From the NCBI GenBank assembly GCA_964468205.1, contig CAYXVG010000043.1:1-62269 (forward strand): a stretch of 62,269 nucleotides of DNA, written 5' to 3'. Shown in pieces: positions 52,964 through 61,746 of the stretch. This DNA comes from CAWELS01 sp964468205. GTDB taxonomy: Bacteria; Acidobacteriota; Terriglobia; Bryobacterales; Bryobacteraceae. The notes under the pieces were generated by a model that ran no database searches, was not told the DNA's origin, and saw only the letters and a list, made by a program, of their open reading frames with translations. How positions within the stretch are numbered: the first letter of the stretch is position 1; every line of letters starts with the position of its first letter. A program made the translations under genes and the position numbers.

Positions 52964-53022
52964 GGGACTGCAGATTCCGCGACTTTTTCCACCAAGACCG
53001 GCAGAGCCCCATCCAGTTGGGG

Positions 53023-54798
53023 CTACTCAAGACGTTTCCAATCAATCACGACCACCGACAGGGGCCTATGCTCTGATTTGAAGCTGAGACGCCCCCATCG
53101 GTTTTCCGCTGAAGGTGACTCGACGACGGACACCGAGTATGCGCGATCAGGTGCGCTCTTATAGGTTAAGGGAAGCGTAGCGCTCGGATTAGAGGCTTTC
53201 TCCACTGCCGCGTCCTGAGGAATTCGTGGATCCCGGTAGACTATCAGCCCAGACCTCGAGAGTTCACCCATGGAAAGCGCCACGGAGATCGGCTCACCAG
53301 GAAGCCTGCCCGAAAGTTGTCCGACGGATGGTTTCCCTTCGTCAATCACGAGCGGCTCACCAACCGGAAGATATCCGGTCCAGATTAGCCGCCCGGATCT
53401 GGGGCTGGCACTAGCCGCGGTGTCACTGGAAATCGCGGCGGTCCGCAGCGGGGCGAGGTTCAGTCTGTTGGCCGGTGTGGCCATTCCTTTCTCCAAGAGG
53501 ACTGGTTTTCGCGTTCGCTGGGCAGATGGTGTGGCGCTGGGTGGCGGAGAAGGGGCGTCGGCCTTTGCCTGCTGCCGGCTCTGATTCCGAGCGCTGAGCG
53601 TGGTCTCTGTCAGCTTCCCGGCTTCTTTGGTCTGTTCTTCCCGGCGGCGACCACTCGACTGTCCTTCCGGTTCAGGGCGAGTCTGTTGCCCTGCCAGGTG
53701 GGTCCTTTCGTCCACCTCATCCAGGCGGTTCAGTGGAATCGGGATACACTGCTCAGCGTACGGTTCGCCGGACATTCGGTGTACTACAAACCGGATTTTC
53801 GCATCATGAGCCTGCGGTCCCAGGTGATATTGCCCCCGCTCCATCTCCATCCTCTCAAGCGGCACCCGAACCACATCTTGTCCCTCCCCGATTTCAATCT
53901 CGCCTTTCGCTGCCTCAGTTAGGATCGAGGCGGTAGGATCCCAGAGAATGTCGACGCCCGACTCCGATGTTAGCCCTATAAGCGACAATCGCTTTTGGGC
54001 GAGCTCGGCGGGCCCCTGAGACTCGGACTCCGGCACGGCGCTGAGAAGCTCTCCGGCACGTTTGCCCAAGCTGTCGGCCCTTTGTCGCCAGTCTCTCGGT
54101 CCGATCCAGTAGCTCAGGGTACCGATCCCAATCACTGCCGCCAAGAGCAGGGCTATCCTGAGTCCCTGTCTACTGCGAGGCAGGCGGCTATTCCGCACCT
54201 GTTCGCCGAAGGCAGCGAATAGCTGCCGACCGCTGGGTGGCGGTGTGTCTCCTTCGGGGTTCGGCGACGATTCTTCCGGTGCGGCTTCCGCCGGTGGGAG
54301 CAGATCAATTCCCTCGGTGACGTCGTTTGTCTCGAATACCGGATCGGGAGAGAGCTTTCCGGTTTCCGAGCGGCCGAACACGGAAGCGCCGAGTGAGTCC
54401 GCTTTCGGCGGACCCAGCACAATCAGGATCTGCCAAGGTTCACGAAAGGACCTCTCGTGTATCTCTGCGTCTACTGGCCGCAGTTGCCGGCCCTCCCGGC
54501 TGTCGGAATGAAACCATCCTACGAGGCTCATGCGGGACAATTCCGGGTACGAGCCGTACTCCCTCGCGAGCCTACTCAGACGAGCGCTTCCATGCTGCGT
54601 CAGTGGAAACGACACGCCGGCCATGATTCGCACGCGAGTCACGTCTCCGGCGCCAAACAGCAGACCTCCGATGGGAACATGCCCGAGCGGTTGACTCTGA
54701 TGACCAGATCGAATATCGGCGACAATCCGCTCCAAGACCTCAACCGAGTACTCGATGAGGTATGGGCACGTGTTCATCTTCCAAGAACCGAACCGCAT
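53023..54798 (-). CDS. Membrane protein with degenerate JAMM/MPN domain
   Basis: A 591-residue protein. Residues about 15-150 resemble an MPN/JAB1 metalloprotease domain (GHVPIGGLLFGAGD, then VGWFHSDSREG ending in PVDAEIHERSF). The JAMM consensus is H-x-H followed by S-x2-D; here the second histidine is Asp and the serine is Arg, so zinc-dependent activity is doubtful. A single membrane helix lies at about 215-233 (IALLLAAVIGIGTLSYWIG), followed by a periplasmic region with a proline/serine-rich linker (about 370-440) and a beta-rich end. Start options lie at 54822, 54798 and 54777; 54798 has a GAGGGG site. The strand is opposite to all neighbours. The function is unknown. Confidence 0.6.
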   Translation of the reverse strand: MRFGSWKMNTCPYLIEYSVEVLERIVADIRSGHQSQPLGHVPIGGLLFGAGDVTRVRIMAGVSFPLTQHGSARLSRLAREYGSYPELSRMSLVGWFHSDSREGRQLRPVDAEIHERSFREPWQILIVLGPPKADSLGASVFGRSETGKLSPDPVFETNDVTEGIDLLPPAEAAPEESSPNPEGDTPPPSGRQLFAAFGEQVRNSRLPRSRQGLRIALLLAAVIGIGTLSYWIGPRDWRQRADSLGKRAGELLSAVPESESQGPAELAQKRLSLIGLTSESGVDILWDPTASILTEAAKGEIEIGEGQDVVRVPLERMEMERGQYHLGPQAHDAKIRFVVHRMSGEPYAEQCIPIPLNRLDEVDERTHLAGQQTRPEPEGQSSGRRREEQTKEAGKLTETTLSARNQSRQQAKADAPSPPPSATPSAQRTRKPVLLEKGMATPANRLNLAPLRTAAISSDTAASASPRSGRLIWTGYLPVGEPLVIDEGKPSVGQLSGRLPGEPISVALSMGELSRSGLIVYRDPRIPQDAAVEKASNPSATLPLTYKSAPDRAYSVSVVESPSAENRWGRLSFKSEHRPLSVVVIDWKRLE

Positions 54799-54822
54799 AC
54801 TCCGCCCCTCACGCGGAAACAT

Positions 54823-55052
54823 CTGTCACTTTCCAAGCAGACTTACTTATATTGAACCATAGCCGGTTCCCCTGTCGATCGGCGACAAGCACGACTCCGG
54901 GGCGACGATCACCAGATTCGCCATCGCCGGCAACCGATTGCAGCGGTTGAAGAGGCGCTGCCAGCGTGACGGAAATGGTTTTCTAGACACAGTAGAGCCG
55001 ACTCTCTCACCCAGACTCTCAAAACGCCGGCGGCTCGTGCCGAATCCAACCG
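54823..55052. other. Upstream region, cut by an assembly gap
   Basis: 230 bp between the MPN gene start and the gap. It probably contains the promoter of the MPN gene and part of the start of the next gene, but no start codon for that gene could be fixed. Confidence 0.5.
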
Positions 55053-55152
55053 NNNNNNNNNNNNNNNNNNNNNNNNNNNNNNNNNNNNNNNNNNNNNNNN
55101 NNNNNNNNNNNNNNNNNNNNNNNNNNNNNNNNNNNNNNNNNNNNNNNNNNNN
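55053..55152. other. Assembly gap (100 N)
   Basis: Exactly 100 N, a placeholder for a gap of unknown length. It removes the 5' end of the membrane glycosyltransferase gene. Confidence 0.99.
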
Positions 55153-57036
55153 GATGCAGTTCCATTCTGGGTTGACGAGGCGGAGTCCAGCATCAATGCC
55201 TTAACGATTCTCCAGCACGGATATCCAACGGACAACTACTTCGGTTACCCCATCTATGAGAACACGCTGATCTTGCCTTGGGAGGACAATTCCGAGTACG
55301 AGTTCCGGGACATCAGTTACTCCAAGGGGATGGCGGTATATCACGGGTGGTTGCCGCTCTATTCGATCGCCGCAGCGTTCCGCCTCTTCGGAATACAGCC
55401 AGACGTACCAGGCGCGACACGTCCGCAATACAGCGCCTCGGAGCGTCGTTTCCGGACATGGGTAGGCCGCTTGCCCTCGGTGGTTTTCGGGATGCTGTCG
55501 TTGATCGGGCTGTACTTGGCCGCGTCCAGTTTTCATAGCCGCGATGCGGGCGTTATCGCCGTCCTCATCGGCGCCTGCTTAATGTTGCACATCTACTTCA
55601 GCCAGCAGGCACGGTACTATGCCGCCACCATTGCAGCCACCTCTTTCTGCGCGTGGTCCATTGCGCAGATTCTCCGCCGGCATAGGTGGATCGACTTTGT
55701 GCTGGGCGGTCTGTTTTTCGCATTTCTGTTCCACTCCCATTTGCTGAGCTTCGCGGTTGCGTGTGGCGTGCTTGGCGCCGGATTGGTCTTGTCGAAGCCG
55801 CTCTTCGGTGATCTGCGAATTCCGAAGCTCATGGCATTCTCCGGTGTGATTGTAGCTTTGTGTCTTCCCTGGGTCCTGGCGACGGACTTTCTCCGCCACA
55901 GCACAGGAATCCCCAAGGCCTGGACGCTCATGTCGTTTCCTCGCGATCTCTTCGTTGAGCGATTCCTCCTTAGTGAATATGGCGCCCTTCTAGCCGCAGG
56001 CGCTGTTCTGCTGGTAATGGCAATCGCTGGACGGCGATGGGCGATCAGCAGACGCCTCATGCCAGTGATACATCCACACCGCTGGGCATATGGACTCTTG
56101 TACTTGTGGTTGGTGGGAGCCTACTTCGGGTTCCTGTTTCTGATTCCGGCCGTGAGCTATTACTTGCGGCGTATGAGCCTAGCACTCACGATTCCCACTG
56201 TGATTGTTGTCGCCATGCTGATACTAACGGTCGCCGAGGTAATCAACAAGCGCTATCGGATGGCAATAGCCGTCGCCACCGCCATTGTCTTCGTCCTTAT
56301 TTCGAACTACGGGTTTCCGAGCATGAAGGAAAGCGAGCGTCTCCTGGCGAGAGCAGGGGTCGATCAGGCAATTGAGTATCTCGAACGCGCTGAGATCAGG
56401 CCGGACACCAGGATCTATGCCACGCCGAATGAACACCTCGTGCTGACTTTCTACACCGGGCTGCCGGTGCAAAGCATTGCTCCCATAAGGAAGAGCTTTC
56501 TCGATTCTCACCCCGGCGATGTGATTCTGTTTGAAAAGGAGGATTTATCGCCGACCGAGCCGATCGAGCCGGAAGCCCTGCAGAAACTGGCGGCGGGCGC
56601 CAACCATAGCCTGGATGAGACGGCGGCAACGTTGCTGGCGTGGGAACTGGGCTCGTTATCCTACCGGCGACGAAAAGCCCCGGCCGTGGCGGTAGTGCTT
56701 CCGGCCCCTACTCCTCCGCCACCATTCGCGCGGAGCGCATTCGAGGAGCATGAGCGGGAGATGCAAGAGAAGCTTGAACGCCGCAATCGGTTTGTTCAGC
56801 GACGAATACCGGTGTTCCGGGACGTGATGTTCGTCGGTTCGGTGTACGACTGGTGGAACACGTTCTTCTACCGTTTCGTCGATCCGGTGAGCCGCCATCG
56901 TAACCCGAATTTCGGAGACCGAATCCGAAATGCGACGTTGACGATTCTTGATGGCGCGAACTGGGCGGTATTTCACTCGCCGGGAGTGGCGGGGCTTTCA
57001 GGGGAGACTAGTCATAGTTATGGACCAACAGGGTAA
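55153..57036 (+). CDS. GT39-type membrane glycosyltransferase (GT-C), 5' end lost in gap
   Basis: The frame is open directly from the gap, so 627 codons remain. It begins DAVPFWVDEAESSINALTIL, which carries the GT-C loop-1 Asp-Glu motif (DEAES) that binds the lipid-linked sugar. About ten membrane helices follow (for example VGRLPSVVFGMLSLIGLYLA and LFFAFLFHSHLLSFAVACGV), then a C-terminal soluble part with a proline run (PAPTPPPPF) and a charged helix. Such enzymes move a sugar from a polyprenyl-phosphate donor to protein or glycan at the periplasmic face. The missing part is probably one helix of 20-60 residues. The gene overlaps the SDR gene by 17 bp. Confidence 0.8.
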   Translation, partial: DAVPFWVDEAESSINALTILQHGYPTDNYFGYPIYENTLILPWEDNSEYEFRDISYSKGMAVYHGWLPLYSIAAAFRLFGIQPDVPGATRPQYSASERRFRTWVGRLPSVVFGMLSLIGLYLAASSFHSRDAGVIAVLIGACLMLHIYFSQQARYYAATIAATSFCAWSIAQILRRHRWIDFVLGGLFFAFLFHSHLLSFAVACGVLGAGLVLSKPLFGDLRIPKLMAFSGVIVALCLPWVLATDFLRHSTGIPKAWTLMSFPRDLFVERFLLSEYGALLAAGAVLLVMAIAGRRWAISRRLMPVIHPHRWAYGLLYLWLVGAYFGFLFLIPAVSYYLRRMSLALTIPTVIVVAMLILTVAEVINKRYRMAIAVATAIVFVLISNYGFPSMKESERLLARAGVDQAIEYLERAEIRPDTRIYATPNEHLVLTFYTGLPVQSIAPIRKSFLDSHPGDVILFEKEDLSPTEPIEPEALQKLAAGANHSLDETAATLLAWELGSLSYRRRKAPAVAVVLPAPTPPPPFARSAFEEHEREMQEKLERRNRFVQRRIPVFRDVMFVGSVYDWWNTFFYRFVDPVSRHRNPNFGDRIRNATLTILDGANWAVFHSPGVAGLSGETSHSYGPTG

Positions 57037-57823
57037 GGTGGTGATGATCACGGGAGCCGCTCATGGCATCGGAGCGGCTTGTGCCCGCGAATTCCAACGC
57101 CGTGGGGCGCAGTTGTCATTGATCGACATTGAGCCGGACTGGGAGGCCCGGAAACAAGCGGGCGCCATCCACATCCAGGGTGATGTCTGCAGTGAGCCGT
57201 TCCAGATGGCTGCGGTGGCGCGCACCCTTGAGCAGTTTGGCGCCATCGACGTTCTGGTGAATAATGTCGGCGTCGGTCTCTACGCCAGCGCATCGAGATC
57301 GCCGGTGGATCTCGTCCGGCGGATGTTCGACGTGAATGTGATGTCGGCGGTGGGAATGACGCGGCTGGTGGTCCCCCACATGCGGGATCGGGGCGCCGGG
57401 GCGCTCGTGAACATCACTTCGATCGGTGCGCTCGTCTCCCTTCCGTGGGCGACCCTGTACTGTGCGTCCAAAAGCGCGATGTATTCCTACAGCGAGGGAT
57501 TGCGCCGTGAGGTGGCCGCCGACAACATCCACGTCATGACCGTGGTTCCGGGGATTGTCCGAACCGGCTTCCGCAAACGCGTACTCGGCGGAAGTGTTCC
57601 CAACGGCGTGGAGCGATTGCGCGCCGGCATTTCCCCCGATGACCTGGCCAGAGCAATCGCGGATGGCGTCTCGAAACGCAGGCCGATGTTGATCAAACCA
57701 TGGATTGGCCGGGTGTTTGCATCTGTTGGATATGTGCTGCCCGGTGTAATGGACTGGTATCTACAGAGGTGCTGGCAAGAAGAGCTCAGATCGATGGCCG
57801 GCCAGAACGAACCTGTCAGTTAG
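57020..57823 (+). CDS. Short-chain dehydrogenase/reductase
   Basis: A 267-residue SDR starting MDQQGKVVMITGAAHGIGAA. The nucleotide-binding G-x3-G-x-G is in TGAAHGIGA, with IDIEPDWEA as the acidic end of strand 2. NNVGVGLYA and the Ser-Tyr-Lys set follow: NITSIGALVSL and LYCASKSAMYS (Y-x3-K). The C-terminal segment has a membrane-attaching look (GRVFASVGYVLPGVMDWYLQ). The ATG at 57020 overlaps the end of the glycosyltransferase, and the stop abuts the FkbH gene, so the three are co-translated. A sugar or lipid substrate is likely. Confidence 0.88.
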   Translation: MDQQGKVVMITGAAHGIGAACAREFQRRGAQLSLIDIEPDWEARKQAGAIHIQGDVCSEPFQMAAVARTLEQFGAIDVLVNNVGVGLYASASRSPVDLVRRMFDVNVMSAVGMTRLVVPHMRDRGAGALVNITSIGALVSLPWATLYCASKSAMYSYSEGLRREVAADNIHVMTVVPGIVRTGFRKRVLGGSVPNGVERLRAGISPDDLARAIADGVSKRRPMLIKPWIGRVFASVGYVLPGVMDWYLQRCWQEELRSMAGQNEPVS

Positions 57824-59713
57824 ATGTTCGAATTCAATCAAGCTCAGGGCGAGTCGAAAGAACATCCGGCTGTCCTGTGCGAGAAGGATTATCAACCGGT
57901 TAATGATGTTCAAGCCATGTCCCTCCTGACTTGGGGGGAGCATTGCGTGGAGTGCGCCGCCCCAGCCTGTTGGAAGACCTGCGATTTGTACGAAAGCCGG
58001 AGAGACGGGCGTTGCCGCCGGTTTGTCTATGGACTGCGGATGAATCGGCGCTTTCGCTCCCTGCGCGGCTATGGGGCGGAAGTCGCAACCAAAAAGTGGG
58101 CCCGGCTGGAAGCTCGGGGTAACACCCGCGTATTGCCGGTCGGTATCGTCCTCCCGGTGGAGCGAATCATGCGATTCCTGACGCCGCTGGGGGACCGTTT
58201 GGGTGGACTGATCGGGAAGCTAACGGGCGATTCGCGGTGGCGGCACGTCACGTTCTCGGTCGTGGAGAGGCTTGAAAAGAGGCTTCATCGAATTCTCGGC
58301 GCTTCGCGGCGTCCCGATGTGTTCTTGCTCGAAGCTTACAACCCAGGCAGGCGTGCGATCCGTCTTCGGTTGCGAATGGCGCGAGTGGGGCAGGGAACAG
58401 GCCTCCACCGGACTCCGGCTTTCGAAACCGATTTGCTGCTTGAAGAGGGCTACTCGCGTCACGAGGTTGAATTCGAAGCTTTTCAGACTGTAACTGTTGC
58501 CGGCGAAGATTTCGATGTCTACCTTACGCCTGACGGCGACGATGCGATTCGACTGGTCCTCCTCACGGCTGACTTCGTGAGATACAAGAAGCAGCGCAGA
58601 GTTGCGGAGGCGGCGGATCGTCAAGGCGGAAAGGTGGCGGAGCCTCCCGTCAAGTGTGTCGTCTTAGACCTGGACAATACCCTGTGGAAGGGCACTCTGA
58701 TCGAGAACGACGAGATTCGGCTGAACCCGGAGATTGCGGAGTTGCTTCCGGCGCTGGACGCCAGAGGCATACTGCTGAGTATCGCCAGCAAGAACAACTT
58801 CGGGCACGCGTGGGAGAAACTGGTGGAGTTTGGATTGGCGGACTACTTCCTGTATCCCCAGATCAACTGGTCCCCAAAGAGCGTGAGCATTGAAACAATC
58901 GCTCAGCGTTTGAACATTGGGTTGGATTCGGTAATGCTGATCGACGACAGCCCGGGCGAATTGGCGGAGGTCGCCAGAGTACACCCAGGAGTTGCGTGCG
59001 TGAGCGCTGGCAGCGCCCGCCGGGAGTTGTTGGAGGAACCACGCCTTCAAGGAAGCACAAGCGAAACCGCGAAAAATCGGCGGCAGTTCTACCAAGACGC
59101 AATCGAACGGGAGCAGCGGCAACATAAGTTTGGAGACGACTACCTTGGTTTCTTGTCGTGGTGCGGAATTGAGCTCACGATTCGCGCTCCCGGCGCTGAC
59201 GATATCGAGCGGATGGGCGAACTGGCGCAGCGAACCAATCAACTGAACTTCAGCGGAAACAAATACTCACGTCACGATGTCGCAGCGTTTTTCGAAGATC
59301 CGGTACTGGAGAGATACCTGATGGAGTGTCGTGATCGCTTTGGATCCTACGGTACGGTCGGGTTGGCGATTGTGCGGCGGTCGGCTGAAACCCTAACCGT
59401 CGAGGACTTCATGCTCTCCTGCCGGGTACAAGGGAAGATGATCGAGCAAGCCTTTCTGGGGTACTTGCTTCAGGCAAGTGGTCAGCAGATAATTCACGCG
59501 CTTCACGTGAATTTTAGACAGACCGAGCGGAACTCGGCTGCCCAACAAGTGTTGGAGGGCTTGGGGTTCCGGCCGTCGCCTGATGGAGGGATGAGCCTGA
59601 CAAGCTTTGATTCACTACGAAGCGATGTGGTAGTGGTAAAGGGATTGCTTCCCCCGCTCATTCAGATTACAACGGGCGCCGTTTCTCCGGCGCAGTTCGA
59701 TACCATTGAGTGA
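57824..59713 (+). CDS. FkbH-like HAD-IIIC protein with cysteine-rich N-terminal domain
   Basis: A 629-residue cytosolic protein. The HAD domain starts at about 278 with CVVLDLDNTLWKGTL (D282 and D284), continues with ILLSIASKNNFGHAW and MLIDDSPGELAEV, and ends in a GNAT-like domain (residues 455-600; GRIVRRS-type core replaced by LAIVRRSAETL, VQGKMIEQAFLGYLL). This is the FkbH layout, where 1,3-bisphosphoglycerate is loaded onto an acyl carrier. The N-terminal 270 residues are unusual: C41, C44, C49, C53 and C64 form C-x2-C-x4-C-x3-C-x10-C, suggesting a metal or Fe-S site, then a beta-rich region. The gene abuts the SDR stop. No acyl-carrier gene is in the window. Confidence 0.85.
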   Translation: MFEFNQAQGESKEHPAVLCEKDYQPVNDVQAMSLLTWGEHCVECAAPACWKTCDLYESRRDGRCRRFVYGLRMNRRFRSLRGYGAEVATKKWARLEARGNTRVLPVGIVLPVERIMRFLTPLGDRLGGLIGKLTGDSRWRHVTFSVVERLEKRLHRILGASRRPDVFLLEAYNPGRRAIRLRLRMARVGQGTGLHRTPAFETDLLLEEGYSRHEVEFEAFQTVTVAGEDFDVYLTPDGDDAIRLVLLTADFVRYKKQRRVAEAADRQGGKVAEPPVKCVVLDLDNTLWKGTLIENDEIRLNPEIAELLPALDARGILLSIASKNNFGHAWEKLVEFGLADYFLYPQINWSPKSVSIETIAQRLNIGLDSVMLIDDSPGELAEVARVHPGVACVSAGSARRELLEEPRLQGSTSETAKNRRQFYQDAIEREQRQHKFGDDYLGFLSWCGIELTIRAPGADDIERMGELAQRTNQLNFSGNKYSRHDVAAFFEDPVLERYLMECRDRFGSYGTVGLAIVRRSAETLTVEDFMLSCRVQGKMIEQAFLGYLLQASGQQIIHALHVNFRQTERNSAAQQVLEGLGFRPSPDGGMSLTSFDSLRSDVVVVKGLLPPLIQITTGAVSPAQFDTIE

Positions 59714-60569
59714 AGCAACAGCCAGAACCTTACCGGGAACGGTAATCCCTTCCTTGTCGGAGGCCGAATACGCCGAGTGGCGGCGGGACGACGGAGTGCG
59801 TGTGGTCCGCCATGGCGGTCGATATTGGGAGGAACTACAACGAGGGTTCTACCAGCCGGTTCATTTGCTGGCCCGGCTGCGGAGGGAAGAAGCGGTCTCT
59901 CCGTCCGCCTTGTGTTGGGGCTTCAGAGCTGCACTTCACGAGGATGACGTGGCCTTGGCCAACGGCGCCATCCCAGTGCACCGCCTCTCTGATCTCCCGA
60001 GCTATGGTGTGGACAACCTGTCTTCCAACCGCCGATATCAGCTTCGCCGGTGCTGGAGGACGGTTCGCTTTATCATGCTTACGGACTCCAAGCTGTTGGA
60101 GGAGCAGGGATGGGATCTCGTGGTCGAGTCTTTGAAGCGAACGCAACACAGGTCGCCTCCTTCGAAACCGCGATACCGGGAGGAAGTTAAAAGAACTGTC
60201 AACCCGCGCCGCCGCCTAGCAATCGCCGGTATTATTGGGGACCGGCTCGGAGGCTACATGCACGGTTACGCTGTCGGCGAAACCGCGTATGTCGAGGACC
60301 TCTATTATGCGACCGACTTGTTGAAAACTTCGATCAGCCTCGGACTTCACCATGAGTTCATCATTGCTTGCCAGCGATCCCCGCAGATCAGCGAAATCGT
60401 GCACGGACTTCACGCTCGGGAGGATGAGGGCTTATGCGTTTTCAAAGACAGTATCGGTTTCCCGGTCAGTCAAATCCCGTGCCGGGTCTGTATCAATCCG
60501 CTCGTGGCAGGATTCTTGCGTTGGCGCCATTCGGATCGGTACTACCGCTTGAGCGGTGACACCGGCTAA
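59706..60569 (+). CDS. Uncharacterised GNAT-like protein (family pair, copy B)
   Basis: A 287-residue cytosolic protein starting at TTG, overlapping the FkbH stop by 8 bp. It aligns with the protein at 39799 along nearly its whole length: WRRDDGVRVVRHGGRYW, PVHLLARL, LCWGFRAAL, NRRYQLRRC, EQGWDLVVES, AGIIGDRLGGY, YYAT, VHGLHAREDEG and GFPVSQIPCRV. Conserved charged and aromatic positions in both suggest a shared active site. The C-terminal half may be GNAT-like. Its coupling to FkbH by overlap points to acyl or glyceryl transfer onto an amino sugar. I cannot name the family. Confidence 0.65.
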   Translation: MSEATARTLPGTVIPSLSEAEYAEWRRDDGVRVVRHGGRYWEELQRGFYQPVHLLARLRREEAVSPSALCWGFRAALHEDDVALANGAIPVHRLSDLPSYGVDNLSSNRRYQLRRCWRTVRFIMLTDSKLLEEQGWDLVVESLKRTQHRSPPSKPRYREEVKRTVNPRRRLAIAGIIGDRLGGYMHGYAVGETAYVEDLYYATDLLKTSISLGLHHEFIIACQRSPQISEIVHGLHAREDEGLCVFKDSIGFPVSQIPCRVCINPLVAGFLRWRHSDRYYRLSGDTG

Positions 60570-60591
60570 AGCCGCCCCATGTGGTGAGCGT

Positions 60592-61746
60592 TCATTCCAT
60601 TCCGGTGGCGCAACGGAGTTCTGCTCTGTCGCTCCGGCCTCTGGCGCGATAGGCTGGAAAAATTCCATCAGCGGCCTGTTGTTCCTCGCCCAGAATCTCG
60701 GCGGTCAGTGTCTGGTAGACGTGAGCGTTACAAACGATCCGCGCAGTCTGGAAGTCTGCGCGCAGTTTGGAGAATCCGCTCTTGAACCGCAGAAGTGAAT
60801 CGCGTCTGGCCCGGTAGCCCCCGCCAAGATGCAAAGTCGTGCATCCCCTATTCTTCGCCCAAAACCGCGCCGAGCTCATCAGCAGCTTTGACGGCGCCAT
60901 TTGGACAAAGCCTTCTGCCGTGCCGCCGAGGTGATATTGCAGAAATCCTTTGTAGCGGAAGAATAAAGCAGCGGAGGCAACTTCCCCATTCGGTCCCACG
61001 ACCACTCCAAGATGCAAATATTCTGCAAGTCTGGAGCGCACCGCCTCGAAGTAGTGATCTGAGAATAGATAGCCGGATTCCGCGTTTCTGCGCTCCATGG
61101 TCTCAGCGTAAATACGCTTGAACGCTTCGTAGTGTTCCCAGGTGTCCATGGAGAAGACAAATCCTTGATCCTGAAGCCGCCGTATGTAAGAGCGATCTCG
61201 AGACCGGGTGTTGCTCCAGATCTCTGTTTCACTGGCTTCAAGATCGACATAGACAGTTTCGCCGTGAAGGACCACGGTGCCTATTGCGCTCAAGCCGCTG
61301 GATGGAAAATCGAGCAGCGGATGTGATCGCAAGAATACGGATACCAAACCTCTGAGGGAAGCGCTTTCGCGGAACCGTTCGAGCAGCAGCCGTATCGAAT
61401 CTTCGTCGCCCTTGAGAAGTGGCGCTGAGTAGCCGTATGGCGAACTCGCATCGAAGCGGTCTCGACCGTCGATGCACCTTTCAGGCAAACTCTTCAGTAC
61501 GAGTGGGATGAAGGCCTCTCCACGGGCACTCCTAGACCAGTAGGCTAAACCCTCGGCGCCTTCTTCTTCCGCGACCAATCGAACGTATTCCGGGAGATGG
61601 TAGACATCGTGGTCAAAGCCTTGTAGCGCTTCTGTCCACCTGGAATCCTCCGGCTGCAGAAACTCCCCTGTACTCCAGATTCCAGTTGAGGAATTCCGGC
61701 TTGATCGCAGTGGATCTCCTTCATCGGAGTGCTCTTTCCGCTGCAT
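60592..61746 (-). CDS. FemAB-like GNAT-fold protein
   Basis: A 384-residue cytosolic protein, convergent with the previous gene (22 bp apart). It resembles the C-terminal part of the fusion at 43467: VFLRSHPLLDFPSSG, YVDLEASETEIW, RSRDRSYIRRLQDQG, ETMERRNAESGY, APSKLLMSSARFWAKNRGC and TTLHLGGGYRARRDSLLRFK. The H-x-GGG ... DSLLRFK stretch recurs in both. FemAB proteins use charged tRNA or acyl-CoA to add residues to peptidoglycan or sugars; this family is often found in capsule loci (PEP-CTERM/XrtA-linked GNATs). The donor is not known. Confidence 0.8.
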   Translation of the reverse strand: MQRKEHSDEGDPLRSSRNSSTGIWSTGEFLQPEDSRWTEALQGFDHDVYHLPEYVRLVAEEEGAEGLAYWSRSARGEAFIPLVLKSLPERCIDGRDRFDASSPYGYSAPLLKGDEDSIRLLLERFRESASLRGLVSVFLRSHPLLDFPSSGLSAIGTVVLHGETVYVDLEASETEIWSNTRSRDRSYIRRLQDQGFVFSMDTWEHYEAFKRIYAETMERRNAESGYLFSDHYFEAVRSRLAEYLHLGVVVGPNGEVASAALFFRYKGFLQYHLGGTAEGFVQMAPSKLLMSSARFWAKNRGCTTLHLGGGYRARRDSLLRFKSGFSKLRADFQTARIVCNAHVYQTLTAEILGEEQQAADGIFPAYRARGRSDRAELRCATGME

